NCBI RefSeq assembly: GCF_000284255.1
Contig: NC_017075.1
Span: 4,836,001-4,900,000, forward strand
Origin: Rubrivivax gelatinosus IL144
GTDB taxonomy: Bacteria; Pseudomonadota; Gammaproteobacteria; Burkholderiales; Burkholderiaceae_C
Direction of reading: 5' to 3'
Length of the DNA stretch: 64,000 nt
The notes beneath the pieces are model-generated. The model saw only the letters and a list, made by a program, of their open reading frames with translations. It did not search any database and was not told the origin of the DNA. Of the stretch, positions 1 through 10,491 are shown one piece after another. The position numbers and the translations under genes are program-made. Each line of letters starts with the position of its first letter. The first letter of the stretch is position 1.

Positions 1-1
1 C

Positions 2-367
<366 letters not shown>

Positions 368-385
368 CTCCCTACAATCCGGGGG

Positions 386-3010
386 ATGAACGAAAAGTAC
401 GTCCCCGCGGAAGTCGAAACCGCCGCCCAGGCGCACTGGAACGCCACCGGCGCGTTCAAGGTCGTCGAAGATCAGAGCAAGCCCAAGTTCTACGCCTGCT
501 CGATGCTGCCCTACCCCAGCGGCAAGCTGCACATGGGGCACGTGCGCAACTACACCATCAACGACATGATGGCGCGCTACCTGCGCATGAAGGGCATGAA
601 CGTCCTGATGCCGATGGGCTGGGACGCCTTCGGCCTGCCGGCGGAGAACGCGGCCATCGACAACGGCGTCGCGCCGGCGAAGTGGACGCGCGCCAACATC
701 GCCGACATGAAGAGCCAGATGCAGCCGCTGGGCCTGGCCTTCGACTGGAGCCGCGAGGTCGCCACCTGCGACGCCGGCTACTACAAGTGGAACCAGTGGT
801 TCTTCCTGAAGATGCTCGAGAAGGGCATCGCCTACAAGAAGACGCAGATCGTCAACTGGGACCCGATCGACCAGACGGTGCTGGCCAACGAGCAGGTCGT
901 CGACGGCCGCGGCTGGCGCTCGGGCGCGATCGTCGAGAAGCGCGAGATCCCCGGCTACTACCTGGCGATCACGAAGTACGCCGACGAGCTGCTCGCCGGC
1001 GTCAACGACAGCACCAGCGCCCACTACCTCGAAGGCTGGCCGGAGCGCGTGCGCCTGATGCAGGAGCACTGGATCGGCAAGAGCGAAGGCGTGCGCTTCG
1101 CCTTCACGCACGACATCCGCGGCGCCGACGGCGAGCTGATCCAGGGCGGGCGCATGTACGTCTTCACGACGCGCGCCGACACGATCAAGGGCGTCACCTT
1201 CTGCGCCGTCGCGCCCGAGCACCCGCTGGCGCAGCACGCCGCGCGCGACAACCCCGAGCTGGCCGCGTTCATCGAGACCTGCAAGAAGGGCGGCACGACC
1301 GAGGCCGAACTGGCGCTCAAGGAGAAGGAAGGCCGCCCGACCGGCCTCTTCGTCACCCACCCGCTGACCGGCGAACAGGTGCCGGTCTGGGTCGGCAACT
1401 ACGTGCTGATGAGCTACGGCGACGGCGCGGTGATGGGCGTGCCGGCGCACGACGAGCGTGACTTCTCCTTCGCCAAGAAGTACGGCCTGAACATCGTCCA
1501 GGTGGTGCACGTCGACGGCGAGCACTACGACTACGAGCGCTGGCAGGACTGGTACGGCGACAAGACGCGCGGCGTGACGATCAACTCCGGCAACTACAGC
1601 GGCCTGCCGTACAAGCAGGCCGTCGACGCCGTCGCCGCCGCGCTGGCCGCCAAGGGCCTGGGCGAGAAGAAGACCACCTGGCGCCTGCGCGACTGGGGCA
1701 TCAGCCGCCAGCGCTACTGGGGCACGCCGATCCCGATCATCCACTGCCCGCACTGCGGCGACGTGCCGGTGCCCGAGAAGGACCTGCCGGTCGTGCTGCC
1801 CGAGGATCTGGTGCCGGACGGCAGCGGCAACCCGCTGAACAAGTGCGAGTCCTTCCTGAACGTCGCCTGCCCGAAGTGCGGCGCCGCCGCCCGGCGCGAG
1901 ACGGACACGATGGACACCTTCGTCGACTCGTCCTGGTACTACATGCGCTACTGCTGCCCGGACAGCGACGGCGCGATGGTCGACGCGCGCAACGAGTACT
2001 GGATGCCGATGGACCAGTACATCGGCGGCATCGAGCACGCGGTGCTGCACCTGCTGTACGCGCGCTTCTGGACCAAGGCGATGCGCGACATCGGCCTGGT
2101 GAGCTTCAGCGAGCCGTTCACGCGGCTGTTCACGCAGGGCATGCTGCTCAACGAGTCCTACTACCGCGAGGACGCGTCGGGCAAGAAGCGCTGGTTCTAC
2201 CCGAGCGAAGTCGACGTGAAGTTCGACGAGCGTGGCCAGCCGGTGGGCGCCGTGGCCAAGGCCGACGGCCAGCCGGTGCAGCTCGGCGGCATCGAGAAGA
2301 TGTCCAAGAGCAAGAACAACGTCGTCGAGCCGCGCGACATCATCGCCCGGTTCGGCGCCGACACCGCGCGCACCTTCACGATGTTCGCCGGCCCGCCGGA
2401 CCAGAGCGCCGCGTGGTCGGACTCGGGCGCCGAAGGCGTGTTCCGCTTCCTGCGCCGGCTCTGGAGCTTCGGCGTCAAGGTCGCGCCGCGCGTGGCCGCC
2501 GCCGGCGCCGCGCCGCAGGGCACGAACCCGCTGCGCTACGAGGTGCACACGCTGCTCAAGCAGATCGGTGCCGACTACGACCGGCTGCAATACAACACCG
2601 TCGTCTCCGGCGCGATGAAGCTGCTGAACGCGCTGGAAGACGGCGCCGGCGCAGCCGACGACGCGACGCTGCGCGAAGGCGTCGGCATCCTGCTGCGCGC
2701 GCTGTACCCGGCGGCGCCGCACATCACGCACGCGCTGTGGGGCGAGCTCGGCTTCGCCGCCACGCTGGGCGAGCTGATCGACGCGCCCTGGCCCGAGGTC
2801 GACGACGCCGCGCTCGAGCGTTCGGAGATCGAGCTCGTGCTGCAGATCGCCGGCAAGACGCGCGGCAGCGTGCGCATCCCCGCCGACGCCGACCGCAAGG
2901 CGATCGAGGCGGCGGCGCTGGCCTCGCCCGAGTTCGCCAAGTTCGGCGAAGGCAAGGCGGCCAAGAAGGTCATCGTCGTGCCGGGCCGGCTCGTCAATGT
3001 CGTCGTCTGA
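386..3010 (+). CDS. leuS: Leucyl-tRNA synthetase
   Basis: This class I aminoacyl-tRNA synthetase charges tRNA-Leu in the cytoplasm. At 874 residues it is normal for bacterial LeuRS. The HMGH signature is at residues 49-52 (in [14 protein letters not shown]) and the KMSKS loop at 638-642. Between them lie the CP1 editing domain and a zinc-ribbon-like stretch with CPHCGD and CPKCG, and the C-terminal anticodon-binding region ends in VNVVV. The last 14 bases overlap lptE, so leuS, lptE and holA are probably co-transcribed and translationally coupled. Confidence 0.98.
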   Translation: MNEKYVPAEVETAAQAHWNATGAFKVVEDQSKPKFYACSMLPYPSGKLHMGHVRNYTINDMMARYLRMKGMNVLMPMGWDAFGLPAENAAIDNGVAPAKWTRANIADMKSQMQPLGLAFDWSREVATCDAGYYKWNQWFFLKMLEKGIAYKKTQIVNWDPIDQTVLANEQVVDGRGWRSGAIVEKREIPGYYLAITKYADELLAGVNDSTSAHYLEGWPERVRLMQEHWIGKSEGVRFAFTHDIRGADGELIQGGRMYVFTTRADTIKGVTFCAVAPEHPLAQHAARDNPELAAFIETCKKGGTTEAELALKEKEGRPTGLFVTHPLTGEQVPVWVGNYVLMSYGDGAVMGVPAHDERDFSFAKKYGLNIVQVVHVDGEHYDYERWQDWYGDKTRGVTINSGNYSGLPYKQAVDAVAAALAAKGLGEKKTTWRLRDWGISRQRYWGTPIPIIHCPHCGDVPVPEKDLPVVLPEDLVPDGSGNPLNKCESFLNVACPKCGAAARRETDTMDTFVDSSWYYMRYCCPDSDGAMVDARNEYWMPMDQYIGGIEHAVLHLLYARFWTKAMRDIGLVSFSEPFTRLFTQGMLLNESYYREDASGKKRWFYPSEVDVKFDERGQPVGAVAKADGQPVQLGGIEKMSKSKNNVVEPRDIIARFGADTARTFTMFAGPPDQSAAWSDSGAEGVFRFLRRLWSFGVKVAPRVAAAGAAPQGTNPLRYEVHTLLKQIGADYDRLQYNTVVSGAMKLLNALEDGAGAADDATLREGVGILLRALYPAAPHITHALWGELGFAATLGELIDAPWPEVDDAALERSEIELVLQIAGKTRGSVRIPADADRKAIEAAALASPEFAKFGEGKAAKKVIVVPGRLVNVVV

Positions 3011-3497
3011 CCGCCGCCGCGCGCTGGGCGCGATCGCCGCGCTGGGCGCGCTCGCGCTCGGCGGTTGCGGCTTCCAGCTGCGCCGGCCGCAGAAGCCCAG
3101 CTTCGAGCGCATCGCGCTCGTCGGCTTCAAGCCGAAGTCGACGCTGGCGGCGGCGCTGCGCCGTGCGCTCGAACCCGACGTGCGCATCGTCGACGTGCCG
3201 GCGGCCGCGCAGGTCATCCTGCAGGTCACCGAGGACAAGCGCGAGAAGAGCGTCGTCGCTTCCACCTCCGCCGCCCAGGTGCGCGAGTTCGAGATCCGCG
3301 TGCGCCTGCACTTCAGCGCCCACACGCCCGACGGCCGCGAGCTGATCGCGCCGACCGAGCTGCTGCGCGAGGAAGACCTGAGCTACAGCGAAACCGCGGC
3401 CCTGGCCAAGCAGTTCGAGGAAGCCGACCTGTACCGCGACATGGAGAACGACATCGTCATCCAGGTCATGCGACGCCTGGCGGCGATCCGCCTGTAA
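2997..3497 (+). CDS. lptE: LPS-assembly lipoprotein LptE
   Basis: This is the outer-membrane lipoprotein that plugs the LptD barrel and helps deliver lipopolysaccharide to the cell surface. Its 166 residues begin with an arginine-bearing signal peptide and a lipobox LGGC, with the lipidated Cys near residue 24. GFQLRRP follows directly, as is typical of LptE. It starts inside the end of leuS and is followed two bases later by holA, the common leuS-lptE-holA order of Proteobacteria. Its partner lptD lies elsewhere in this window (16136-18514, minus strand). Confidence 0.93.
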   Translation: MSSSDRRRALGAIAALGALALGGCGFQLRRPQKPSFERIALVGFKPKSTLAAALRRALEPDVRIVDVPAAAQVILQVTEDKREKSVVASTSAAQVREFEIRVRLHFSAHTPDGRELIAPTELLREEDLSYSETAALAKQFEEADLYRDMENDIVIQVMRRLAAIRL

Positions 3498-3499
3498 CG

Positions 3500-4600
3500 A
3501 TGCAACTGCGTCCGGAACAGCTCGAGCAGCGCCTGCAGCGCGGGCTCGACACGCTCTACACGATCCACGGCGACGAGCCGCTGCTGGCCCAGGAAGCGGG
3601 CGATGCGATCCGCGCCGCCGCGCGCGCCGCCGGCTTCGTCGAGCGCCAGGTCTTCACCGTCGGCCAGCACTTCGACTGGAGCGGCCTGCTCGGCGCCTCG
3701 CAGGCGCTGTCGCTGTTCGCCGACCGCCAGCTGATCGAGATCCGCATCCCCAACGGCAAACCCGGCAAGGACGGCTCGGAAGCGCTTCAGCGCTACTGCC
3801 AGCAGCTCTCGCCCGAGGTGCTGACGCTGGTGACGCTGCCCAAGCTCGATTTCCAGCAGCAGAAGTCGGCCTGGTTCGCCGCGCTCGACGGCGCCGGCCC
3901 GGTGCTCAAGGTCGAGCCGGTCGAACGCAAGGCGCTGCCGGCCTGGCTGGCGCAGCGCCTGGGCCGCCAGGGCCAGCGTGTGGCCAGCGGCGAAGCCGGG
4001 CAGCAGACGCTGGCCTTCTTCGCCGACCGCGTCGAAGGCAATCTGCTGGCCGCGCACCAGGAGCTGCAGAAGCTCGCGCTGCTGTACCCGCCGGGCGAAC
4101 TGAGCTTCGAGCAGGTCGAGGCCGCGGTGCTCGACGTCGCACGCTACGACGTCTTCAAGCTCGGCGAGGCGGTGCTCGCCGGCCAGGTGGCACGCGCGCT
4201 GCGCATGCTCGACGGCCTGCGCGCCGAAGGCGAGGCGCCGGTGCTGGTGCACTGGACGCTGGCCGAGGACCTGCGCGGCCTGGCACGCGTGCGCGCCGCC
4301 GTCGACGACGGCAAGCCGCTGCCCCTGGCGCTGCGCGAAGCGCGTGTCTGGGGCACGAAAGAAAAGCTCTACGAACGCGTCGTGCCGACGCTGGCCGGCC
4401 ACCAGGCACAGCACCTGGTGCAGGCGGCGAGCACGGTCGACGGCATCGTCAAGGGCCTGCGCCACCCCGACTGGCCGGCCGAACCCTGGGACGCGCTGCG
4501 CCGCTTGGTGCTGATGGCCGTCGAGGCCGCCGCCGCGGCCGGCACGCCGACGCGCGGCACGCGCGCCAGCATGCCGCGCGCGCTGGCGCTGCACGCCTAG
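3500..4600 (+). CDS. holA: DNA polymerase III delta subunit
   Basis: This is the clamp-loader delta subunit, which opens the beta sliding clamp during chromosome replication. The start chosen is the ATG two bases after the lptE stop, giving 366 residues; the reading frame stays open upstream through lptE but only as a shadow. The start MQLRPEQLEQRLQRGL, the TIHGDEPLLAQEA stretch and the AAA-like fold with LVTLPKLDF match HolA. The stop codon lies inside a strong stem-loop, which probably ends the exbD-leuS-lptE-holA transcript. Confidence 0.93.
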   Translation: MQLRPEQLEQRLQRGLDTLYTIHGDEPLLAQEAGDAIRAAARAAGFVERQVFTVGQHFDWSGLLGASQALSLFADRQLIEIRIPNGKPGKDGSEALQRYCQQLSPEVLTLVTLPKLDFQQQKSAWFAALDGAGPVLKVEPVERKALPAWLAQRLGRQGQRVASGEAGQQTLAFFADRVEGNLLAAHQELQKLALLYPPGELSFEQVEAAVLDVARYDVFKLGEAVLAGQVARALRMLDGLRAEGEAPVLVHWTLAEDLRGLARVRAAVDDGKPLPLALREARVWGTKEKLYERVVPTLAGHQAQHLVQAASTVDGIVKGLRHPDWPAEPWDALRRLVLMAVEAAAAAGTPTRGTRASMPRALALHA

Positions 4601-4633
4601 GAGCTTGGCGGCTTCGCCGCCCAAGCTCCTAGG
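4596..4633 (+). terminator. Terminator-like hairpin at the end of holA
   Basis: The arm CCTAGGAGCTTGGCGGC (4596-4612) pairs with GCCGCCCAAGCTCCTAGG (4616-4633) across a UUCG-type tip, with one bulged base. The holA stop codon forms part of the stem. No long T-run follows, so it may work in both directions between the convergent genes holA and the reductase at 4807. Confidence 0.6.
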
Positions 4634-4705
4634 CTGCGCCGGCACGTTGGGCTCCCCCTAGTCCCCCTCCGAGATGGGGCTCCAGCTCGTCAGACCGCAC
4701 CCTCC

Positions 4706-4728
4706 AGCCTCCCTCCGGGAGGGAGGCT
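4706..4728. terminator. Perfect 11-bp inverted repeat between convergent genes
   Basis: AGCCTCCCTCC and GGAGGGAGGCT form a perfect 11-bp stem around a single G. It sits in the gap between holA and the convergent reductase gene. A second, bidirectional terminator is the simplest reading, but there is no T-tract to prove it. Confidence 0.4.
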
Positions 4729-4806
4729 CCAGTCAGTCTGACGAATGCTGTGGTGCGGTTCCGCCCACGTCGGCAGTTGCCAGACTCCGCCGCGCAGCCT
4801 GCTGGC

Positions 4807-5673
4807 TCAGTAACCGCGGCCGCGATCGACGAGGTGAGCGACGGGCCGGCCGTCGCGCCAGGCGCGCAGGTTGGCCGCGGCGACGCGGCTGGCGCTGCGC
4901 GGGTCGGTCGCTGCCGCAGCGTGCGGCAGCACGGTGACGCGCGGATGGGCCCAGAAGGCGTGGCCCGCCGGCAGCGGTTCTTGGCGGAAGACGTCGAGCA
5001 CCGCGTGGTGCAGCCGGCCGGTGTCCAGCGCCGCCAGCAGGTCGGGCTCGACGACGTGGGTGCCGCGGCCCAGGTTCACCAGTGACGCGCCTGCGGGCAG
5101 CGCGGCGAGGAAACGGGCGTCGATCAGATCGCGCGTGGCCGGCGTCAGCGGCAGCAGGTTGACGACGATCTCGGCGGCCGCCAGCAACGGCGCCAGCTCG
5201 CGGCCGCGGTGCCAGTGCTCGACGCGGTAGCCCAGCGCCGCCAGGCGCGCGCCGACCGTGCCGCCCATCTCCCCGCGCCCCAGCACCAGCACCGGCACCT
5301 CGTCGGCGCGGCGCTGCGCGTGCGGCCGCCACAGGCCTTCGCGCTGGCGCGCGGCGTAGTCGAAGAAGCCGCGGTGCAGCGCCAGCACGGCCCACGACGC
5401 GGTCTCGGCCATCGCCGCGTTCATCACCGGGTCGACCATGCGCGCCACCGGCACGCCGGGCGGCAGCGTCGGGTCGGCGAGCAGGCGGTCGACACCGGCC
5501 CACAAGGACTGCACCAGCGCCAGCGAGGGCATGCCGGCCAGCGCGCCGGGCGGCGGGTTGGCGACGACGGCGACATCGGCATCGCCGTCGTCGCACCAGC
5601 GTGCTTCGGGCAGCGCGGCGGCCAGCTCCTGCCGCCAGCGCGCGTCGATCTCGCCGGCGAGGCGGACCTTCAT
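4807..5673 (-). CDS. D-2-hydroxyacid dehydrogenase (glyoxylate/hydroxypyruvate reductase A-like)
   Basis: This is probably a cytoplasmic NAD(P)H-dependent reductase of 2-oxoacids such as glyoxylate or hydroxypyruvate. At 288 residues it matches the short GhrA subfamily. The nucleotide-binding loop GRGEMGG is near residue 134. NLGRGTHVVEPDLL carries the substrate-binding Arg, and the C-terminal catalytic His lies in TVLPHAAAATDP. pncC begins 3 bases before its start on the same strand and overlaps its ATG, so the pair should be co-transcribed. The substrate is inferred from the family. Confidence 0.85.
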   Translation of the reverse strand: MKVRLAGEIDARWRQELAAALPEARWCDDGDADVAVVANPPPGALAGMPSLALVQSLWAGVDRLLADPTLPPGVPVARMVDPVMNAAMAETASWAVLALHRGFFDYAARQREGLWRPHAQRRADEVPVLVLGRGEMGGTVGARLAALGYRVEHWHRGRELAPLLAAAEIVVNLLPLTPATRDLIDARFLAALPAGASLVNLGRGTHVVEPDLLAALDTGRLHHAVLDVFRQEPLPAGHAFWAHPRVTVLPHAAAATDPRSASRVAAANLRAWRDGRPVAHLVDRGRGY

Positions 5674-6158
5674 GCGTGCGCCGCCGCCACGAGCGCGGCC
5701 AGCGCCGCGTCCACCGTCGCTTCGCGCACCGCGGCGCGGTCGCCGCCGAGTTGCAGCAGCCGGGCCTCGGTGCGCCCGGCCACGGCCCAGGCGATCCAGA
5801 CCGTGCCGACCGGCTTGCCGGGCACCGCGCCACCCGGGCCGGCGATGCCGGTGACGGCCAGCGTCAGCTCGACCGGCGCGCGCGCCAGCAGCCCTTCGGC
5901 CATCGCACGCGCAACCTCCTCGCTGACCGCGCCGTGGGCGGCGATCAGCGCCGACGGCACGCCCAGCAGACCGGTCTTGGCTTCGTTGCTGTAGCTGACC
6001 ACGCCGCGTTCGAACCAGTCGCTGGAGCCGGCGACCGCGGTGCAGGCCGCGGCCAGCAGGCCGCCGGTGCAGCTCTCGGCGCAGGCGATGCGCCAGCCGC
6101 GCGCCCGCAGCGCGTCGGCCAAGGCCAGCACCGCGGGCTCGAAGCGGGTCAGCGCCAC
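5670..6158 (-). CDS. pncC: Nicotinamide-nucleotide amidohydrolase PncC (CinA C-terminal domain)
   Basis: This enzyme deamidates nicotinamide mononucleotide to nicotinate mononucleotide in pyridine-nucleotide recycling. The 162-residue product begins VALTRFEPAV from a GTG codon and overlaps the pgpA stop by ten bases. The signature AESCTGGLLAAA is near residue 25, with GIAGPGGAVPGKPVGTVW near residue 110. The reading frame stays open far upstream, but that part is antisense to pgpA logic and has no family features. The order thiL-pgpA-pncC is very common in Betaproteobacteria. Confidence 0.92.
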   Translation of the reverse strand: MALTRFEPAVLALADALRARGWRIACAESCTGGLLAAACTAVAGSSDWFERGVVSYSNEAKTGLLGVPSALIAAHGAVSEEVARAMAEGLLARAPVELTLAVTGIAGPGGAVPGKPVGTVWIAWAVAGRTEARLLQLGGDRAAVREATVDAALAALVAAAHA

Positions 6159-6670
6159 AGCGCGACCCCGATCGCGATGACCAGCAGCGTGCAGCCCGCG
6201 GCCACCAGGTCGTCGAAGACGATGCCGAAGCCTTCGCGCCAGCCGATCGTGCCGTCGGGCCGCGGTTTGAAGCGCCGGTCGGCCCAGCCCACCGGGCCGG
6301 GCTTGGCGGCGTCGAAGAAACGGAACAGCGCGAACGCGAGCGCCTGCATCAAGAAGCCGGCCGGCGTCACCAGCCAGAGCACGATCCAGAACGCGACGAC
6401 CTCGTCCCAGACGACGGCCGACGGGTCGCCGACGCCCATGTGGCGCGCGGTGATCGCGCAGACCCAGGGCGCGATCAACAGCCCGGCGCCGATGAGCAGC
6501 GCCCAGCCGGCCGTGCCCAGCCAGTGGTCGAGCAGCCAGAACGCGCCCCAGGCCCACAGCGTGCCGAAGGTGCCCGGCGCCTTGGGCGCCAGGCCGCTGC
6601 CGAAGCCGAACGCGATGCAGTGCGCCGGGTGGCGCAGCATGAAGGCGGTGCTGGCGCGGGAAGCGAGCAT
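6149..6670 (-). CDS. pgpA: Phosphatidylglycerophosphatase A
   Basis: This inner-membrane enzyme dephosphorylates phosphatidylglycerophosphate, the last step to phosphatidylglycerol. From the ATG at 6670 the product is 173 residues. The family motif GFGSGLAPKAPGTFGTLWA is near residue 23, several hydrophobic helices follow, and a C-terminal FGIVFDDLVAAG motif supplies acidic metal-binding residues. The gene starts 8 bases after the thiL stop and overlaps pncC. Confidence 0.94.
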   Translation of the reverse strand: MLASRASTAFMLRHPAHCIAFGFGSGLAPKAPGTFGTLWAWGAFWLLDHWLGTAGWALLIGAGLLIAPWVCAITARHMGVGDPSAVVWDEVVAFWIVLWLVTPAGFLMQALAFALFRFFDAAKPGPVGWADRRFKPRPDGTIGWREGFGIVFDDLVAAGCTLLVIAIGVALWR

Positions 6671-6678
6671 CAGGCCCG

Positions 6679-7629
6679 TCAGGCGAAGTGGTCGAAGCCG
6701 CGCGCCGCGACGTCCATCGGCCGGCCCTGGCCGTCGACGAAACGCAGCTCGTCCTCGGCGTCGATGCCGCCGATGCAGGTCACCGCCACCTGGGCTTCGG
6801 CGGCGGCGGCGAGCACCGCGTCGCGGCGCGACGGCGGCGCGGTGAACAGCAGCTCGTAGTCGTCGCCGCCGGCGAGCAGGCATTCGCGCTGCAGCTCGGC
6901 CGACTGCATCGCCAGCACGGTGCTGCGCGGGATGGCGTCGTAGTCGACCGTCGCGCCGACGCCCGACAGCCGCATCACGTGGCCCAGGTCGCCGGCGAGG
7001 CCGTCGCTGAGGTCGATCGCGCTGGTGGCCAGGCCGCGCAGCGCGATGCCCAGCGGCACACGCGGCTCGGGGCATTCCATCGAGCGCCGCACCTCCTCGA
7101 AGGCGCTGCCGGGCAGCGTCGCCGTGCCGCGGAAGACCTCCAGCGCCAGGCGCGCGTCGCCCAGGCGGCCGCTGACCCAGAGGTCGTGGCCGGGGCGTGC
7201 GCCGCTGCGCAGCAGCGCCTGCTCGGGCGGTACCTGGCCGAAGACGGTGATGCAGATCGACAGCGGGCCGGCCGTCGTGTCGCCGCCGACGAGTTCGATG
7301 CCGTGGCGCTCGGCCAGCGCGAACAGGCCGCGCGAGAAGCCGGCGAGAAAGCTCTCGTCGACACGCGGCATCGAGATCGCCAGCGTGAAGGCCAGCGGCT
7401 CGGCGCCGCAGGCTGCCAGGTCCGACAGGTTCACCGCCAGCGCCTTGTGGCCCAGGCGCTCCGGAGCGACCGTCGACAGGAAGTGGCGGCCCTCGACCAG
7501 CAGGTCGCTGGAGACGGCCAGGCGCATGCCCGGCTCGACGTCCAGCAGCGCGCAGTCGTCGCCGACGCCGACGGCGGCCCGGCGCGGCGCGCGGCCGAAG
7601 TACTTCTCGATGAGTTCGAATTCGCCCAT
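6679..7629 (-). CDS. thiL: Thiamine-monophosphate kinase
   Basis: This kinase phosphorylates thiamine monophosphate to the active cofactor thiamine diphosphate. I start it at MGEFELIEKYF (7629), which matches ThiL N-termini, rather than at the in-frame ATG 24 bases upstream. The product is 316 residues. Metal- and nucleotide-binding motifs are VGVGDDCALL, the NLSDLAACGAEP stretch and VGGDTTAGPL. It is the first gene of thiL-pgpA-pncC and lies 42 bases downstream of the response-regulator gene. Confidence 0.95.
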   Translation of the reverse strand: MGEFELIEKYFGRAPRRAAVGVGDDCALLDVEPGMRLAVSSDLLVEGRHFLSTVAPERLGHKALAVNLSDLAACGAEPLAFTLAISMPRVDESFLAGFSRGLFALAERHGIELVGGDTTAGPLSICITVFGQVPPEQALLRSGARPGHDLWVSGRLGDARLALEVFRGTATLPGSAFEEVRRSMECPEPRVPLGIALRGLATSAIDLSDGLAGDLGHVMRLSGVGATVDYDAIPRSTVLAMQSAELQRECLLAGGDDYELLFTAPPSRRDAVLAAAAEAQVAVTCIGGIDAEDELRFVDGQGRPMDVAARGFDHFA

Positions 7630-7671
7630 GGTGGTCGGCGGGGCCGGCGGCAAGGCGCCTGCCCGCGGTGC

Positions 7672-8319
7672 TCAGGCGCCGGATTCTCGCAGCAGGTTCG
7701 CGAGCTCGATCGCCGACTTGACGTTCATCTTCTCGAACACGCGCGCGCGGTGGACCTCGACGGTGCGCACGCTGATCGCCAGCTGGTCGGCGATGCCCTT
7801 GTTCGGCCGGCCCTCGACGACCAGGCGCATGACCTCGCGCTCGCGGTCGGTCAGCTCGGCCAGCGAGCGCCGCACCGACTCGGCCACCCGCCGCCGGCCC
7901 AGCGCCTCGGCGCTGACCAGCAGCGCCTGTTCGACGCGGTCGACCAGCGTGTTGTTCGAGAACGGCTTCTCTACGAAGTCGAAGGCCCCGCGCTTGACCG
8001 CGGCCACCGCGGTCGGCACGTCGCCGTGGCCGGTGAGGAAGATCACCGGCAGCGTCTCGGTCAGTCCGGACTCGGCGAGCTGCTCGAACAGCGCGATGCC
8101 CGACTGGCCGGGCATGCGCACGTCCAGCAGCAGGCACGACGGCGCATCGGGCCAGGGCGCGCGGCAGCCGGCGCGGAAGGCCTCGAAGGCCTCGGCGCTG
8201 GCGAAGCCTTCGGACAGCAGGCGGCGCGAACGCAGCAGCCAGGCGAGCGCATCGCGCACGACGTCCTCGTCATCGACGAGGTAGACGACCGGAATGCCGA
8301 GGGCGGGATCGGGGCGCAT
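7672..8319 (-). CDS. FixJ/DctR-type response regulator
   Basis: This is a two-component response regulator of 215 residues, starting at MRPDPALGIP. The receiver domain shows the acidic pocket VDDED (about 16-20), the phosphorylated Asp in LLLDVRMPG (Asp66) and Lys in DFVEKPFSN. The C-terminal LuxR-type helix-turn-helix spans LTDREREVMRLVVEG to VRTVEVHRARVFEKM. It lies 19 bases downstream of its likely kinase. A FixJ-type regulator with a two-TM PAS kinase, next to a malic enzyme gene, fits the DctS/DctR C4-dicarboxylate system. That assignment is inferred. Confidence 0.88.
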   Translation of the reverse strand: MRPDPALGIPVVYLVDDEDVVRDALAWLLRSRRLLSEGFASAEAFEAFRAGCRAPWPDAPSCLLLDVRMPGQSGIALFEQLAESGLTETLPVIFLTGHGDVPTAVAAVKRGAFDFVEKPFSNNTLVDRVEQALLVSAEALGRRRVAESVRRSLAELTDREREVMRLVVEGRPNKGIADQLAISVRTVEVHRARVFEKMNVKSAIELANLLRESGA

Positions 8320-8338
8320 CGGATGCGAGTATCGCCGC

Positions 8339-10396
8339 TCAGCCGCCGGCGGCATGTTCGCGCGGCTGGCCGCCCGGCGTCGGCGTGCGCGCGGCCGGCA
8401 GCGTGAAGCGGAACTCGCTGCCGCGGCCGTCGGCGCCGGGGCCGAACTCCAGCGTGCCGCCGTGCTGCTCGACGACCGTGCGGCACAGGCTCAGCCCCAG
8501 GCCCATGCCTTCGGTGCGGGTCGTGTAGAAGGGCGTGAAGAGCTTGTCGGCGACCTCGGCCGGGATGCCCGGCCCGCGGTCGGCGACGACGATCTCGATG
8601 CGCTGCGGCGAGGCCTGGCGCACGCGCAGCGCCAGCACGCGCTCTTCCAGCGGCGTATCGGTCTCCATCGCCTGGATGCCGTTGCGCGTCAGGTTCAGCA
8701 GCACCTGCTCGAGCATCGTGCGGTCGCATTCGAGGCGCGGCGCCCGCTTGGGGATGTCGATCTCGACGCGGGTGCCGCTCTTGCGCGCCTGCAGCCGCAC
8801 CAGCGGCAGCACGGCGTCGATCAGCTGGTCGGCGCCCAGCGTCTCGCGCTGCTGCACGCGCCGGCGCACGAAGTGGTGCACGCTCTTGATGATGCGGCCG
8901 GCGCGCTCGGCCTGCTCGGCGATGCGCTCCAGCGCCTGGCGCAGCATCGCGTCGACCGGGCCCGGCGGCGTGCCGTCGTGGGCCGCGTCGTCGAGCAGGT
9001 TCAGCGAGCCGCTGGAGTAGCTGGCGATCGCCGCCAGCGGCTGGTTCAGCTCGTGGCTCAGCAGCGAGGCCATCTCGCCGACGGTCGCCAGGCGGGCGCT
9101 GGCCTGCAGCCGGTCCTGCTGCTGGCGCGACAGCTCCTCGATGCGGCGCTGGGCGCTGACGTCGAGCACGGTGCTCATCCAGCCGGTCTGCCGGCCCTGG
9201 CCGTCGACCAGCGCGGCCTCGTAGATCATCACCGGGAAGCGTTCGCCGTTCTTGCGCATGAAGACCGTCTCGAAGCCTTCGCGCGCCTCGCGCGCCGGGC
9301 GCCCGGCGCCGACCAGCCGGCCGCGCTGGCGCTCGGCGTAGACCTCGACGAACTCCGGCGGCCAGTACGGCGGCAGCGGCTGGCGCATCTCCTCCTCGCT
9401 GAAGCCGACCATCGCGCAGAACGCCGGGTTGACGTAGGTGATGCGGCCCTGCAGGTCGCGGGCGCGCAAGCCGGTGACCAGCGAGTCCTCCATCGCCTTG
9501 CGAAAGGCCAGCGCCTCGCCGAGCGCTCGTTCGACACGCGCGCGCCGGCGCACGTCGCGCGCCAGCAGCAGCACCACGGCGAACAGCGCCAGCGACAGGC
9601 CCAGCACCAGCGCGGTGGCGACGTTGGGGATCAGGCTGGGCCGGCCCGAGGCGCTGTCGGCACGCAGCTGCAGCGCCGCGCCGGGCACGTCGATGACACG
9701 TTCGGCCTGGTAGATGCCGGCGCCGCGCACGAGGCCGGCACGCGCCAGCCGCGTGCCGTCGCCTTCGACGAAGCTCAGCTCGTGGCGGCGCGCCTGGCGC
9801 GGCCCGAGCGCGCCGTCCAGCAGCTGCGGCAGGCCGACGGTGCCGACGAGGAAACCGACCTCGCGCCCGCTGCGCAGCACCGGCACGCAGACGTCGACGA
9901 CCTCCTCGCCGATGCCGCCGTCGCCGGGCACGAAGTAGCTGCGCGAGAAGGCCGGCGCCGCCAGGTGGCGCGCCGCGGCGCAGGCGATGCCGGCCTCGAC
10001 GTCCAGCGACTGGCGCGGCATCGCCGAGAACAGCGGCAGCGCGAACGGGCCGTCGACCGCGTCGCCGATGCGCAGCTCGGGGTCGCGGCGTTCGATGCGC
10101 AGCAGCAGGCGCTGGCCGCGCAGCAGCGCCGCGGCGTCGGCACGCCAGCGCTCGGCGGCCGGGTCGCCCCAGCTCAGCGCCTGCAGCGAACGCATCGCCG
10201 CGAGCAGGTCGCGCTTGGCCTCGGCGGCGGTCTCGGTGGCCACCTCGTCGGCCTCTTCCTGGGCGCGCGTGGACTCGTGGCGCAGCGTCAGCCAGACCAG
10301 CAGCGACTGGGCGACGATCAGCAGCAGCACCAGCGCCAGCCAGGGCAGCCAGCGGTGCAGGCGCGGGGCGCGCGCGGAGTCGTCGGGGTCGTTCAT
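8339..10396 (-). CDS. PAS-domain sensor histidine kinase (DctS-like)
   Basis: This is a membrane sensor kinase of 685 residues starting at MNDPDDSARAPR. A first transmembrane helix (WLPWLALVLLLIVAQSLLVWL, about 14-34) is followed by a periplasmic sensor region of about 220 residues and a second helix (VATALVLGLSLALFAVVLLL). After these come a PAS domain (GRITYVNPAFCAMVGFSEEE), a HisKA domain with His in LLSHELNQPLAAI, and HATPase motifs (LLNLTRNGIQAME, DRGPGIP, GMGLGLSLCRTVV). The layout matches DctS-type kinases that sense C4-dicarboxylates. The divergent gene encodes malic enzyme, which agrees, but the ligand is inferred. Confidence 0.88.
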   Translation of the reverse strand: MNDPDDSARAPRLHRWLPWLALVLLLIVAQSLLVWLTLRHESTRAQEEADEVATETAAEAKRDLLAAMRSLQALSWGDPAAERWRADAAALLRGQRLLLRIERRDPELRIGDAVDGPFALPLFSAMPRQSLDVEAGIACAAARHLAAPAFSRSYFVPGDGGIGEEVVDVCVPVLRSGREVGFLVGTVGLPQLLDGALGPRQARRHELSFVEGDGTRLARAGLVRGAGIYQAERVIDVPGAALQLRADSASGRPSLIPNVATALVLGLSLALFAVVLLLARDVRRRARVERALGEALAFRKAMEDSLVTGLRARDLQGRITYVNPAFCAMVGFSEEEMRQPLPPYWPPEFVEVYAERQRGRLVGAGRPAREAREGFETVFMRKNGERFPVMIYEAALVDGQGRQTGWMSTVLDVSAQRRIEELSRQQQDRLQASARLATVGEMASLLSHELNQPLAAIASYSSGSLNLLDDAAHDGTPPGPVDAMLRQALERIAEQAERAGRIIKSVHHFVRRRVQQRETLGADQLIDAVLPLVRLQARKSGTRVEIDIPKRAPRLECDRTMLEQVLLNLTRNGIQAMETDTPLEERVLALRVRQASPQRIEIVVADRGPGIPAEVADKLFTPFYTTRTEGMGLGLSLCRTVVEQHGGTLEFGPGADGRGSEFRFTLPAARTPTPGGQPREHAAGG

Positions 10397-10491
10397 CGTG
10401 CGGTCGGGGGAATGCCGCGCAGTATCGGCGGCGCGGCGGGCGCGAAGGCTACGCGCTTTTGCGCATCGCAGCAGGGTCTGAAGCCGCTGCC